Shown here in pieces: positions 26,746 to 35,775 of a stretch of 64,000 nt of DNA. Position 1 is the first letter of the stretch; every line of letters begins with the position of its first letter. The DNA is from G963674685 sp963674685 (GTDB lineage: Bacteria; Lernaellota; Lernaellaia; JACKCT01), in NCBI GenBank assembly GCA_963674685.2, contig CAXXWT010000007.1, positions 1 to 64,000 on the forward strand, given 5' to 3'. A program made the position numbers and the translations under genes. The notes under the pieces were generated by a model, which was not told the DNA's origin, did not search any database, and was given only the letters and a program-made list of their open reading frames with translations.

Positions 26746-26855
26746 CCGGCCATACCCGGATCGTCAATCTCGTTGACCGAGATCACGCGCGCTCCATTTT
26801 TTCAAATTTGACAAAAGCTTCACCGCGAATTATCATCGACAGTTGCGCTAGGTGA

Positions 26856-27230
26856 TCGAGCAGACGTTTCGCCGATTACTCGTTGACAGGCGCTGTCGCT
26901 TGGTCATTTCTGGGCGCCGGAGAGGTTGCCGAAATCAAGTATATGTTGACCCGCCAGACCGGCATCGAACTCGTCGCCGTGGTGGAGATATAGCCGAAGT
27001 CGACGGTCTTCCTTGGCCTGGATGTGCAGGGGGTGGAGCAACTGGCGGGAATGGAATACGACGCCATCCTGCTCGCGGAGCAGTTGGACGACAAGGATTT
27101 GCGACTGAATCAGGTTATCCTCAGACACCAGCTTCCGCCCGAGAAAATCGTGACTTTCACGGGCGAGCGGATCTTAGTTGCGGCCCGCGACCGGCGGCCT
27201 GTCGCGGAGCAGGATGAGGAACGGCAGTGA
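26856..27230 (+). pseudogene. Decayed EPS-locus regulator (C-terminal Rossmann part)
   Basis: The frame reads AWSFLGAGEVAEIKYMLT, TGIELVAVVE, an in-frame TAG at 26991-26993, then LGLDVQGVEQLAGMEYDAILL, KDLRLNQVILRHQL and a Glu-rich end. This matches the C-terminal CoA/nucleotide-like domain of winged-helix regulators often found at the start of deltaproteobacterial exopolysaccharide operons. The N-terminal DNA-binding part is absent. The last codons overlap the GTG start of the permease gene (GTGA), as expected for a once-functional first gene of the operon. Confidence 0.6.
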
Positions 27231-28075
27231 GTACCGACCGCGCCGAATCCACCGCGAAAACCCTTGTCATCCAGCCTCCGAAGGGTTGGATCGGGCTCGA
27301 CATCGGCGAATTGTGGGCGTATCGCGAACTGCTGTTCTTTCTTATCGTGCGCGACATCAAAGTAAAATACAAACAGACTTTCCTGGGGATTGCTTGGGCA
27401 GTGCTGCAGCCTTTGACCTACACCATCGTCTTTTCCCTGTTTTTCGGCCGTTTGGCCAAGATCCCCTCGGAAGGGCAACCCTATGGGTTGTTTTCCTTCA
27501 CGGCGCTCATTCTTTGGACCTACTTTCAAACAGCGCTCAACTTTACCAGCACAAGCCTTGTGAGCAATAACCAACTAATCTCCAAGATATACTTTCCACG
27601 CCTGCTGTTGCCCACAGGCGCCTCCCTGGCGGCGCTAGTTGATTTGCTGATCACGCTGGCGCTGCTAATGATCATTCTTCCGATATACGGCGTGCCCATA
27701 ACACTCCGGCTGCTATGGGCTCTGCCTTTCATTGTATTGGCTGTTCTCACAGCCCTGGGCGCGGGGATGTTTCTCTCGGCGATCAACGTGAAATATCGGG
27801 ATGTTCAGTACACGATGCCATTTCTTGCACAGCTCTGGCTCTTTCTTTCTCCAGTAGTCTATCCCTCCAGCATGGTGCCGGAGGGACTGCGTTTTCTGTA
27901 CGGATTGAATCCCATGGTGGCGGTGATCGAAGGGTTCAAGTGGGCGGTTTTGCCCGACATGAATTTCCCTTCCGTTCCCATGATGACGATTTCGGCGACA
28001 ATCATTCTTTCCCTATTTGTCGGCGGCGCTTATTATTTCCGGCGAATGGAGAAAGAATTCGCGGACGTGGTATAG
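27227..28075 (+). CDS. wzm: Polysaccharide ABC transporter permease Wzm
   Basis: 282 residues of the ABC2-type permease that, with Wzt, exports undecaprenol-linked polysaccharide across the inner membrane. Family blocks: ELLFFLIVRDIKVKYKQTFLGIAWAVLQPL, then LWTYFQTALNFTSTSLVSNNQLISKIYFPRLLLP, SAINVKYRDVQYTMPFLAQLWLFLSPVVYP and FLYGLNPMVAVIEGFKWAV. Six or so hydrophobic helices. GTG start at 27227 overlaps the regulator pseudogene stop, and ribosome-binding site GAGGAACGG is upstream. Four bases separate it from wzt. Confidence 0.92.
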   Translation: MSTDRAESTAKTLVIQPPKGWIGLDIGELWAYRELLFFLIVRDIKVKYKQTFLGIAWAVLQPLTYTIVFSLFFGRLAKIPSEGQPYGLFSFTALILWTYFQTALNFTSTSLVSNNQLISKIYFPRLLLPTGASLAALVDLLITLALLMIILPIYGVPITLRLLWALPFIVLAVLTALGAGMFLSAINVKYRDVQYTMPFLAQLWLFLSPVVYPSSMVPEGLRFLYGLNPMVAVIEGFKWAVLPDMNFPSVPMMTISATIILSLFVGGAYYFRRMEKEFADVV

Positions 28076-28078
28076 AAT

Positions 28079-29344
28079 ATGGGCGATACTGCAATATGCA
28101 TACAAGGCCTCGGCAAAAGGTACAGGCTGGGCACTGTGACGAAGGCTTACGACACCCTTCGCGATACGATAACCGAAGTGATAAGCCGCATGGGCAAAGG
28201 AAGCGCCCAAAAAAGTGTGGACAAAAGCCGTTACATATGGGCTTTGCGTGACCTGGACCTGAGTATAAAACAGGGCGAGGTCCTGGGAATCATCGGTCGA
28301 AACGGCGCGGGCAAGTCCACTTTGTTGAAAATCCTTTCCCGAATCACTTCTCCGACAAAAGGGCGTGTGGAAATCAAGGGGCGCGTGGGAACGTTGCTCG
28401 AAGTGGGCACCGGATTCCATCCTGAATTGACCGGACGCGAAAACATCTTTCTCAACGGCGCGATCCTTGGCATGACCCGAGCGGATATCCGGAAAAAGTT
28501 CGATGAAATTGTAGCCTTTGCCGAGGTGGAAAAGTTTCTGGATACCCCGATCAAGCGCTACTCGAGCGGCATGTATGTGCGCCTGGCTTTTTCCGTGGCC
28601 GCCCACTTGGACCCTGAGATCCTGATCGTGGACGAGGTGCTGGCAGTGGGGGACATCGCTTTCCAAAAAAAATGCCTGGGGAAAATGGGAGATGTCGCTT
28701 CCTCGGGCAGGACAGTGCTTTTCGTCAGTCACAATATTGGTGCAATAACCAAACTATGTAAGACAGCTTTACTGCTTGATAAAGGCTCCCTGGTAATTTC
28801 AGGCAACACCGACAATGTCGTTGAGCAATATCTTAAGCAGACGGAGATTTCAGTGGCCGAGGTCTCCCGCAATGTTAAGCCTGAATCCCGGGTTGGTTTT
28901 GAACGTATCTGGGTGACTAACAGCAAGGGAGAAACCAGTCCTGAAATTGAAGTCAATTCCCACTTTACCATCAACATCCTTTTAAATGTGCAAAAGAAAG
29001 TGCTGAATGTTGATATCAGTGTGCTGATTGAAAGCATTCGGGGAACCAAAGTCTGTTTTACAAGCTTATCAGACCTTAACGGCGGGGATATTTTGCCTCT
29101 GGAGCCCGGGCGGCGCCATTGCAAAATTCAAATACCCGGCAGATTTTTAATTCCGGATACCTACCGGTTGCTTGTAGAAGCACATGTTCCAATGGTCATG
29201 AAGGAGGACTATTGCACGGATTTGTCCATTGCCATCGTGGATACAAAGGCGACTCAGACCTATACAAGCGACGCTTGGCAATATGGTTGCGTGATCGGAA
29301 ATTTCAAGTGGGATATGGAAACGTTTTCACCTGACTCCAAGTAG
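28079..29344 (+). CDS. wzt: Polysaccharide ABC transporter ATPase with C-terminal carbohydrate-binding domain (Wzt)
   Basis: 421 residues. The N-terminal ATPase domain has Walker A GRNGAGKST, signature YSSGMYVRLAF, Walker B EILIVDEVLAVGD and His switch VSHNIG, ending near residue 225. Residues about 280-421 form the Wzt C-terminal domain (PEIEVNSHFTINILLNVQ...) that recognises the modified end of the O-chain in O8/O9a-type systems. Base composition and codon use change near 28730: GC-rich up to the His switch, AT-rich after it, indicating recombination at the domain border. It heads the AT-rich cassette that follows. Confidence 0.92.
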   Translation: MGDTAICIQGLGKRYRLGTVTKAYDTLRDTITEVISRMGKGSAQKSVDKSRYIWALRDLDLSIKQGEVLGIIGRNGAGKSTLLKILSRITSPTKGRVEIKGRVGTLLEVGTGFHPELTGRENIFLNGAILGMTRADIRKKFDEIVAFAEVEKFLDTPIKRYSSGMYVRLAFSVAAHLDPEILIVDEVLAVGDIAFQKKCLGKMGDVASSGRTVLFVSHNIGAITKLCKTALLLDKGSLVISGNTDNVVEQYLKQTEISVAEVSRNVKPESRVGFERIWVTNSKGETSPEIEVNSHFTINILLNVQKKVLNVDISVLIESIRGTKVCFTSLSDLNGGDILPLEPGRRHCKIQIPGRFLIPDTYRLLVEAHVPMVMKEDYCTDLSIAIVDTKATQTYTSDAWQYGCVIGNFKWDMETFSPDSK

Positions 29345-29366
29345 TGTTCCAATAAAGAGATGTAGG

Positions 29367-30347
29367 TTGAACAATTTAAAAGGCATTATTTTCGGAAGCT
29401 ATTGGATGGGCGCAAACGATATTGTTTATCTGATGGCTCAGGAACTTAAGCGCCTTTGCGATATGACTGTGGTCGACGTAAACTGTTACTCCAAGACCCC
29501 CAGTGAATGGGTATCCAATGATTATTCCTTTGATAAAAATACTCCTGTGCGCTGGCTGGACACCGGGAAAGTTCTGGATCTCATTGAAAAGGTAAATCCG
29601 GATTTCATCCTGGTCAACGCAGGTGGAATCTCACTACATCTTGATATTTTCTCTGAACTGAAAAGGCGTAACATTGTGACTGCCGGGATAGCGCTTTCAG
29701 ATCCGGATTGGTTTTCTTGCCATGGAAGGATCTTCTCCCGTCATTACGATATCTATTTCACCAATTCTCTATATTCCCTGGAAAATCAGTACGCCAAAAA
29801 CACCAATGTTCGGATTTTTCCCTTTGCAGCCTCATCTCTTCTTCATCGCCCTTTGCCCGAGGTTGAAAAAATATATGATGTCGTAGTTGTAGGGCATGCC
29901 AGACCCGAGCGAAAAAGAATTGTAGGCATGCTTCAAAAACATTTTGCCGTAGGGCTTTTCGGTGATGGCTGGGGCGGTGACGCCGGTGCGGTCAATGGCG
30001 AAAAACATGTGGAGGCGATCAATTCCGGTAAGATATATTTTTCCTTCGCCTCCACCTGTGCAAATTTTATAAACGTAAAAGTCGGTCTGTTTGAAGCTGC
30101 CGCCTGCGGATCATTCATTTTAACCCGGCAATTTGACGAGCTTTCCCGATATTTCCGCTATGGACTGGAAGTCGTTGGGTATGAGCAAGAAAAAGACCTG
30201 CCGCTTATTGTTAAATGGTATCTTGAAAATGACCATCTCAGGAACTGGGTCGCCGGCAATTGCTATCAAAGGTTTTTGAAGGATCATACTTTAGAACATA
30301 GAATGCAAAGGGTGCTCGATGAAATCAGTCGCTGCAAATTGGGATAG
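29367..30347 (+). CDS. CgeB-like glycosyltransferase (GT-B fold)
   Basis: 326 residues. N-terminal half has an SYWMGANDIVYLMAQELK nucleotide-sugar-type Rossmann region, C-terminal half has VVVGHARPERKRIVGML, FSFASTCANFINVKVGLFEAAACGSFILTRQFDELSRYF, a donor-binding pattern shared by CgeB/DUF3880-type GT1/GT4 glycosyltransferases. TTG start with a purine-rich AGAGATGTAGG upstream. It overlaps the following methyltransferase start by 29 bases. Which sugar it adds is unknown. Base composition is AT-rich compared with the genome. Confidence 0.75.
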   Translation: MNNLKGIIFGSYWMGANDIVYLMAQELKRLCDMTVVDVNCYSKTPSEWVSNDYSFDKNTPVRWLDTGKVLDLIEKVNPDFILVNAGGISLHLDIFSELKRRNIVTAGIALSDPDWFSCHGRIFSRHYDIYFTNSLYSLENQYAKNTNVRIFPFAASSLLHRPLPEVEKIYDVVVVGHARPERKRIVGMLQKHFAVGLFGDGWGGDAGAVNGEKHVEAINSGKIYFSFASTCANFINVKVGLFEAAACGSFILTRQFDELSRYFRYGLEVVGYEQEKDLPLIVKWYLENDHLRNWVAGNCYQRFLKDHTLEHRMQRVLDEISRCKLG

Positions 30348-31032
30348 CCTTTGGGCGAAGCCTCTCAAATACGGTCATCTTACCGGCTGGGAACGAAAGA
30401 TGTTTTGTTCAATCGGCGAGTTGATCATAGACATAGACCGGCCGCTGGTGCTTTCCGCCGGCTGTGGGCGCGGCCTGATCGACTATTGGATCGTCCGGGT
30501 CTTTAACTGCAAGGTCAGTTTGCTGGACTCTTCCAAAGTGGCGATAAAGAATCTGAAAAAGTCTTTCCAGAAAATCAACGCCGAGAATTATGAGCTTACC
30601 CTCGGAGACATTTTTTCTATTCCCTACGAAGATAAAAAATTCGACCTTGTATGGAACGAGGGAGTGTTGGAACATTTTTCAATGGAGCAGAGGGTCATCG
30701 CGTTAAAGGAAATGGCTCGAACATCAAAAGACAAAGTTCTTCTAAGTGTGCCTTATGCCGGGTGCAAGCCCTATCTGCTTGCTAAAAAATGGCTGGAGGA
30801 CAACGATCAATGGAGTTGGGGCGTGGAAACCCCCATTGGTTCCCTGGAAGATGAATTCGCCCAAGCCGGATTGAAAATGATCAGCCAGACACCTATAGGT
30901 GGGAAGCGAACGACCTTGAACTATGTTGAGATGGTGCCTGAAAAACACCGGCAAGAAATCCTTTCTCAATTGAGCGATGAGGATTTGGCAACTCCCGCTC
31001 ACCTTATGGCGACAGGGACCGTGAATGACTGA
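30319..31032 (+). CDS. Class I SAM-dependent methyltransferase (1)
   Basis: 237 residues with SAM-binding VLSAGCGRGLIDYW (motif I, GxGxG variant), VSLLDSSKVAI (acidic ribose contact), GDIFSIPYEDKKFDLVWNEGVLEHF (motif II/III). It probably methylates a sugar or chain terminus, because terminal methylation is the stop signal read by Wzt-type exporters. It overlaps its neighbours on both sides, showing tight operon packing. Confidence 0.85.
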   Translation: MKSVAANWDSLWAKPLKYGHLTGWERKMFCSIGELIIDIDRPLVLSAGCGRGLIDYWIVRVFNCKVSLLDSSKVAIKNLKKSFQKINAENYELTLGDIFSIPYEDKKFDLVWNEGVLEHFSMEQRVIALKEMARTSKDKVLLSVPYAGCKPYLLAKKWLEDNDQWSWGVETPIGSLEDEFAQAGLKMISQTPIGGKRTTLNYVEMVPEKHRQEILSQLSDEDLATPAHLMATGTVND

Positions 31033-31972
31033 GCCGTTGGAAAAAGCGGAAAATTTTCTTTTGACCTGCATTAGAAAAGGTCTGGCGCATTCCTTTGATA
31101 CGGTGACTGGAAAATGGGTGAAGCCCTATCCTGAAGTTACCGGCTATCTTCTGTCATATTTTGCGAAAAACGCTCCGGACGCACCAATGGAGATTTTCGC
31201 CGCCGCAAAAAAGCTTGCCGGCATGCAGCATCCCAGCGGCGGCTTCCCCAGCTTTTTCAGACACGATATTCTGTATACATTTGATACGGCGCAGATCCTC
31301 CACGGGTTTGCCAGCCTGTACAAGTGGACAAAAGAGAATAGATTCCTGGAAAGAGCCCAAAAATGCGCTGATTTCATACTGGATATGCAACTGGTAAACG
31401 GAGCGCTGTTTCCCATGTTTGATCTTGTAAAAAACGCCAAATACGTTGAAATAAAAGGCGGCACATGGGGGACAACCTTTTCCTTTATTCAGGTCAAAAA
31501 CATTGAGGGGCTTTGCCTGTTGCAGGAACTTACCGGCGACGACCGCTATAAACAGGCATCAGAAAAACTTGTTGGTTTTGGAAAGAAAAACTGCGATTTG
31601 ACTTACACCCATCCCGGAGCATATTGCCTGGAAGGAATGTGGGCGATTGGCGAACATGAGTTTGTTGCAAAAAAGCTAAAGGAACAGGTGATTGGAAGGA
31701 TAGAGAAAAACGGTTTTTTGCCTTACGGCAAAGACCTTTCCTACTCCTATGTGTCCGGCAGTGTGCAAATGGCGATACTATTGTTCAAAACCGGGTTTAA
31801 AGAGCAAGCGACCCTGATCCGGGAGTGGGTGAAAAAGGTGCAAAGCAACCATGAAAGCGGCGGGTTGTTTCAGTATGCCAACAAAGAAGGGCAATTGGAT
31901 TCCACTGTCCATTCAGAAATAAATTCCTGGGGAACAAAGTATTTTTGTGAGCTTGAAAGGCTGTTTTTATGA
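31025..31972 (+). CDS. Alpha/alpha-toroid protein of polysaccharide locus
   Basis: 315 residues. Repeated helical hairpins with Gly/Trp-rich turns (MQHPSGGFPSFFRHDILYTFDTAQILHGFASLYK, GGTWGTTFSFIQVKNIEGLCLLQEL, DSTVHSEINSWGTKYFCELE) point to an alpha/alpha-toroid as in prenyltransferase-like, polysaccharide lyase and uronate epimerase proteins. Aromatic residues and Asp/Glu/His line the turns, suggesting carbohydrate binding. Which chemistry (epimerase, lyase, or binding) is not known. ATG lies inside the preceding gene (8-base overlap). Confidence 0.5.
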   Translation: MTEPLEKAENFLLTCIRKGLAHSFDTVTGKWVKPYPEVTGYLLSYFAKNAPDAPMEIFAAAKKLAGMQHPSGGFPSFFRHDILYTFDTAQILHGFASLYKWTKENRFLERAQKCADFILDMQLVNGALFPMFDLVKNAKYVEIKGGTWGTTFSFIQVKNIEGLCLLQELTGDDRYKQASEKLVGFGKKNCDLTYTHPGAYCLEGMWAIGEHEFVAKKLKEQVIGRIEKNGFLPYGKDLSYSYVSGSVQMAILLFKTGFKEQATLIREWVKKVQSNHESGGLFQYANKEGQLDSTVHSEINSWGTKYFCELERLFL

Positions 31973-32550
31973 TTCGTTTTTTTTCCCGGAATCCCTATGA
32001 ATGGACAAAGGTCAGCGATGAATTTTTTAAAGTCATTTTCGGGTTTATCCAAAAAAACATGAAGATTCTGGAAATGGGTTCCTCCACAGGGCATATCTCG
32101 TTCAAGCTGGCGCAAAAAGGGTTTGATGTTACCCTGCTGGATATTCGAAGGGATGTGATCTCAACAGCCCGGGAGATTTTCAAAAACCACGAAGTCGCCG
32201 CCGAATTTATAAAAGAAGACATTTTCAAGCATCGCGCAAAATACGATATCATTTGGAACAGCGGTCTTGTTCAGTGTTTTGACACACCGGGAAAAATGAG
32301 ACTGATTTCCCATGCCGCCGGGCTTTCAAAAAGGTTGCTGCTATTTTATCCCGATACTGACAGTGCTGGCAAAAAACTTGGACAAAACCGGGAACAGACC
32401 CCAGGTGTAGGCGATGCGAAAGAATATTCGGTCAAGGAAGCGCCGGTTATATTTGCAGATTATTTCGATAGAATTCATCACGGGCGCATACCTGGAAGGA
32501 AAACGGATATGCCCTTTGATATGCTCTGGGTTTTCGGAGACCGGTCATGA
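31969..32550 (+). CDS. Class I SAM-dependent methyltransferase (2)
   Basis: 193 residues, compact class I methyltransferase: MKILEMGSSTGHISFKLAQKGFDVTLLDIRRDV (motif I and acidic residue), KEDIFKHRAKYDIIWNSGLVQCFDTPGKM (motif II). ATG overlaps the previous TGA (ATGA). With two others in the cluster it suggests a multiply methylated polysaccharide. Confidence 0.82.
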   Translation: MIRFFSRNPYEWTKVSDEFFKVIFGFIQKNMKILEMGSSTGHISFKLAQKGFDVTLLDIRRDVISTAREIFKNHEVAAEFIKEDIFKHRAKYDIIWNSGLVQCFDTPGKMRLISHAAGLSKRLLLFYPDTDSAGKKLGQNREQTPGVGDAKEYSVKEAPVIFADYFDRIHHGRIPGRKTDMPFDMLWVFGDRS

Positions 32551-33575
32551 AAATCGGCCTTATCGGATGGTACGGACATAACAACGAAGGCGATGAGAGG
32601 ATACTTTATTGCCTGAAAAAATTCTTTGGAGAGCATGAAATTTTCGTCGCCGAAGCCTACGATGATGCGATCATGAAAATCCATGAACTCAACAAGTGTG
32701 ACTTTGTTTTATTCGGCGGCGGCGGGCTTATTTTGCGAGGCTATGGCCGGTACTCGGTATTGTTTGAGAAGATGACCGCCAGATTTGGCTGCGTTGGGTT
32801 GGGCATTGAAAGCAAACATAAATCCACCCTCGATCTTATTGATGTAATAAAAGAAAAAGCTGAGTTTATTCTGGTGCGCGACAAAATGAGCTTGGCGTTT
32901 TTCGAAAACCACTTCAAAGTTATCCTCGGGCCCGACCTGACCTTTTTATATCCCTTTCATCAAGTGCCCGAAGTTCGTTCCAACACCTGCGGAGTAAACC
33001 TTCGCCACTGGCATTACTGGAAAGGTGAATACCAGGGCAGGTTCCATTTTCTCATGAAGGCTATCGAAAGCCGTATTCCGAAATTCGGCTTGATCTATCC
33101 AATGGCAAAATGGGATTCGGGCAAAGCGGTGGAAATTCTCAGGGACGAGTTTGACAGGCTGAATCCGATTTCTTTGTATAACGAGGATACTCAAACATCG
33201 GACTTCAATTATATGAAGAAGTATTTTTCCGAAGTGTCAAACTGGTTTTCATACGAACAGTACAAAACCTTCAGATATTTCATTGGGATGAGACTTCACT
33301 CGGTCGTGTTTGCGACTCAGATGGGAATTCCTTTTATCTCCCTTTCTTATCAAGGGAAAAACAGCGCCTTTTGCAAGTCAATCGGTATGGAAAAATATTC
33401 ACTAGCCCTACAGGATTTCTCCAAACTACCTAAATTAATAAACAACTTGAAGGCCGATTATTCAGAAATCCGCAGCAACTTGATTGAACGGACCAGAATC
33501 AATCGCGAAGAAATCCGGCATATCATGAGCCGCATCAATGACCTGATGACCGGCCGATCCGAAAGGCTGCTTTAA
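32547..33575 (+). CDS. Polysaccharide pyruvyl transferase family protein
   Basis: 342 residues. Hallmarks of the CsaB/WcaK group: MKIGLIGWYGHNNEGDERIL, DFVLFGGGGLIL, AEFILVRDKMSL, LGPDLTFLYP, and FIGMRLHSVVFATQMGIPFISLSYQGKNSAF. These enzymes add pyruvate ketals from phosphoenolpyruvate to sugars of exopolysaccharides or wall polymers, giving an acidic group. Overlaps neighbours by ATGA upstream and TAATG downstream. Here it could modify the exported glycan end. Confidence 0.88.
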   Translation: MKIGLIGWYGHNNEGDERILYCLKKFFGEHEIFVAEAYDDAIMKIHELNKCDFVLFGGGGLILRGYGRYSVLFEKMTARFGCVGLGIESKHKSTLDLIDVIKEKAEFILVRDKMSLAFFENHFKVILGPDLTFLYPFHQVPEVRSNTCGVNLRHWHYWKGEYQGRFHFLMKAIESRIPKFGLIYPMAKWDSGKAVEILRDEFDRLNPISLYNEDTQTSDFNYMKKYFSEVSNWFSYEQYKTFRYFIGMRLHSVVFATQMGIPFISLSYQGKNSAFCKSIGMEKYSLALQDFSKLPKLINNLKADYSEIRSNLIERTRINREEIRHIMSRINDLMTGRSERLL

Positions 33576-34276
33576 TGGCGATAAAAGCGAGATTGGCATC
33601 GATAATTGACCGGCTGATTCATAAGCCCGTGCCCAAACTCGACTCGGAACTCGAGTTCTGGCGAGGCTGGTTTGCCGAACATGGTTCTGAACCGGAAACC
33701 GAATATTACCGGAAATTTATGATGGATATGGGCAACGTCGCCGATGCCGCCTTTTTTGACGACAAAATTTGCCTCGACATCGGTTGCGGACCGAAAGGTT
33801 CGCTTACCTGGCTTACGAACGTTAAGGTCGCGATTGGGTTGGATCCGCTTGCCGATCGTTATATGGAGTTTGGCGTCGCAGACCATAACATGATTTATCT
33901 GCAGGCTGAAAGTGAGAAGATTCCTCTTCCCGGCAACTATGTTGATATCGTTTTTTCGATGAACAGCCTGGATCATGTCGATAATCTGGATCAATCATGC
34001 AAAGAAATTCGGCGCGTTTTGAAAAAGGGCGGCTATCTGATCGGAAGTTTCAATCTCAATGAACCAAAAACGGTCAACGAGCCGTGGACCCTGACCGAAT
34101 CGATCCTTGAGGAAAAGCTATTTCAAGGATGGAGCCGAGAGTACTATGAGATACGACCAAAGCTAAATAGCAATGAGCATTTTGGTCCATATCGTTATTT
34201 TTATGAAGAGTGTTCGGAAGAGCTGCGCCAAGCGGTTGGACCAAAAGCACTCTGGTGCCGTTTTAAAAAGAAGTAA
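33575..34276 (+). CDS. Class I SAM-dependent methyltransferase (3)
   Basis: 233 residues: ICLDIGCGPKGSLTWL motif I, VAIGLDPLADRYMEFG, AESEKIPLPGNYVDIVFSMNSLDHVDNLDQSCKEIRRVLKKGG motif II/III, all standard for Methyltransf_11. Last gene of the coupled block 27227-34276. Downstream 117 bases to the converging glycosyltransferase have no clear terminator. Confidence 0.87.
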   Translation: MAIKARLASIIDRLIHKPVPKLDSELEFWRGWFAEHGSEPETEYYRKFMMDMGNVADAAFFDDKICLDIGCGPKGSLTWLTNVKVAIGLDPLADRYMEFGVADHNMIYLQAESEKIPLPGNYVDIVFSMNSLDHVDNLDQSCKEIRRVLKKGGYLIGSFNLNEPKTVNEPWTLTESILEEKLFQGWSREYYEIRPKLNSNEHFGPYRYFYEECSEELRQAVGPKALWCRFKKK

Positions 34277-34393
34277 ACTTTGGTAATCCTCGAAGAACCT
34301 CTTTCATCGGGAATTCTGGCTGGCATTTGAACCCGTAACAGGATGATAATTTTATATATCGATTGCTGAACGGGGTTTTTCAGGAGCGACTTT

Positions 34394-35677
34394 TTAGCTG
34401 GAACCGCCGCGGCGCGCCACGAGTCGCTTTATCCGCCGCCTCGTCGCCCAAAGGGCGAGTGGCGCATACGCCAACGCAAAAACATGATTTGCAAAAACTA
34501 TGCTTTTTGCGGTCAGTGTGCCTAAATGGAAAAATTGATATCCCCGCAGCAAATCCGCCAAAACACGTCCCACCGGAACAGTGATCATTTTATTGTAAGC
34601 ATATCCGAGGCGGAATTCACGGGACCATTTTTCGCGGTAGTCTCTTTCCAAAGCGGGAACCATTGTAATGTGGCCGCCGGCGGTGAAAATCAGATTCGCG
34701 GCGTCAACCGATTTCATCGTCTCATTGAGGGAAAGCAGGTTAGCCAGCCCGCGCGGCACAGCGATCACGCCCGGAAAGGCCTGCCCTTTTGCCGACGCAC
34801 TGGGCGTCCCCGGTGGAAGCGTGGGATACAGATACACCGATCGATTGGGAGGCAGACTTTTCATGCGTGAACGGAAGAAGGAATTCCACTTTTGGCCGAT
34901 CAGCATCCAGTCGGCATCGCCTGTCGGATGTTTGCGTTGTTCGAACGCAAGCGCAGGAAGATGACGAGCCATGGTCGCACGGGTTGCGTCTGAGATACGC
35001 TCCGGGATTGTCCGAGTTAAAGAGTTTTGATGGTTGCGAATGAAGTATAAGGGCAAATTCAGATGTTTAAACTGAAATCGTTTTGCGGCGCGTAGCCAAA
35101 AATCGAAATCCTCCGCGCCCATAAGAGATTGGTCGTAATCTCCCACTTCCGATTGGACAACCGAGGAGTAAAGAAAACAGAAGCCCACACGATTCCCATG
35201 CGTCCAAGCGCCTGGCGGCGGTAATGCGCGGGCTCGACCCGTAATATGGTTTTTGTGGTCGATCAGGTAACTATCCGCGTATGCCACATCAAACTGGGGT
35301 TTAGCTTTTAAAGCCGCCATCATGAATTCAATGGCTCTCGATCTATAAAGGTTATCGTCGGAAGTCCAACTCAAATATTTCCCTCTTGCGGCCTTCATGC
35401 CGGTATTGAGAGCTGCCGGCAGCCCCAGGTTTTGAGGATGGTAAAGGACGCGCAATCGTTCATCACCGAAGTTCGCAAGAATTTCTTCCGTTCTATCCGT
35501 TGATCCATCCACAACCACAATAACCTCAAATTGTCTAAACGTCTGGCAAAGGCAACTGGCCAATGACTGCGCGAGGTATCTTTCCCCGTTGAATGTCGGC
35601 AAAACAATAGAAACTTCCGGATCAGGCATTTTGGATTCCGGGTCAAATGCAGCCTTGGCAGATCCTGTCGCTTTCAT
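34394..35677 (-). CDS. GT2-family glycosyltransferase
   Basis: 427 residues. GT-A fold, family 2: VSIVLPTFNGERYLAQSLASCL, VVDGSTDRTEE (UDP binding), TSDDN as the DxD-like metal site, and later AEDFDFWLRAAKRF (acceptor loop ED motif). The last 180 residues form an additional domain with hydrophobic patches (LANHVFALAYAPLALWA), possibly membrane-associated. It is the only minus-strand gene of the island. The upstream 98-base gap to the divergent GT2 gene may hold both promoters. Confidence 0.87.
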   Translation of the reverse strand: MKATGSAKAAFDPESKMPDPEVSIVLPTFNGERYLAQSLASCLCQTFRQFEVIVVVDGSTDRTEEILANFGDERLRVLYHPQNLGLPAALNTGMKAARGKYLSWTSDDNLYRSRAIEFMMAALKAKPQFDVAYADSYLIDHKNHITGRARALPPPGAWTHGNRVGFCFLYSSVVQSEVGDYDQSLMGAEDFDFWLRAAKRFQFKHLNLPLYFIRNHQNSLTRTIPERISDATRATMARHLPALAFEQRKHPTGDADWMLIGQKWNSFFRSRMKSLPPNRSVYLYPTLPPGTPSASAKGQAFPGVIAVPRGLANLLSLNETMKSVDAANLIFTAGGHITMVPALERDYREKWSREFRLGYAYNKMITVPVGRVLADLLRGYQFFHLGTLTAKSIVFANHVFALAYAPLALWATRRRIKRLVARRGGSS

Positions 35678-35775
35678 TAGTCTATCCCGTGAGTAAAACT
35701 CCAGAATGGTCTGTTTTTAAGTAGTTTACAGGAAATCTGACCCACTGCAACAGCGAGGCTTGATGGGAATGATCG

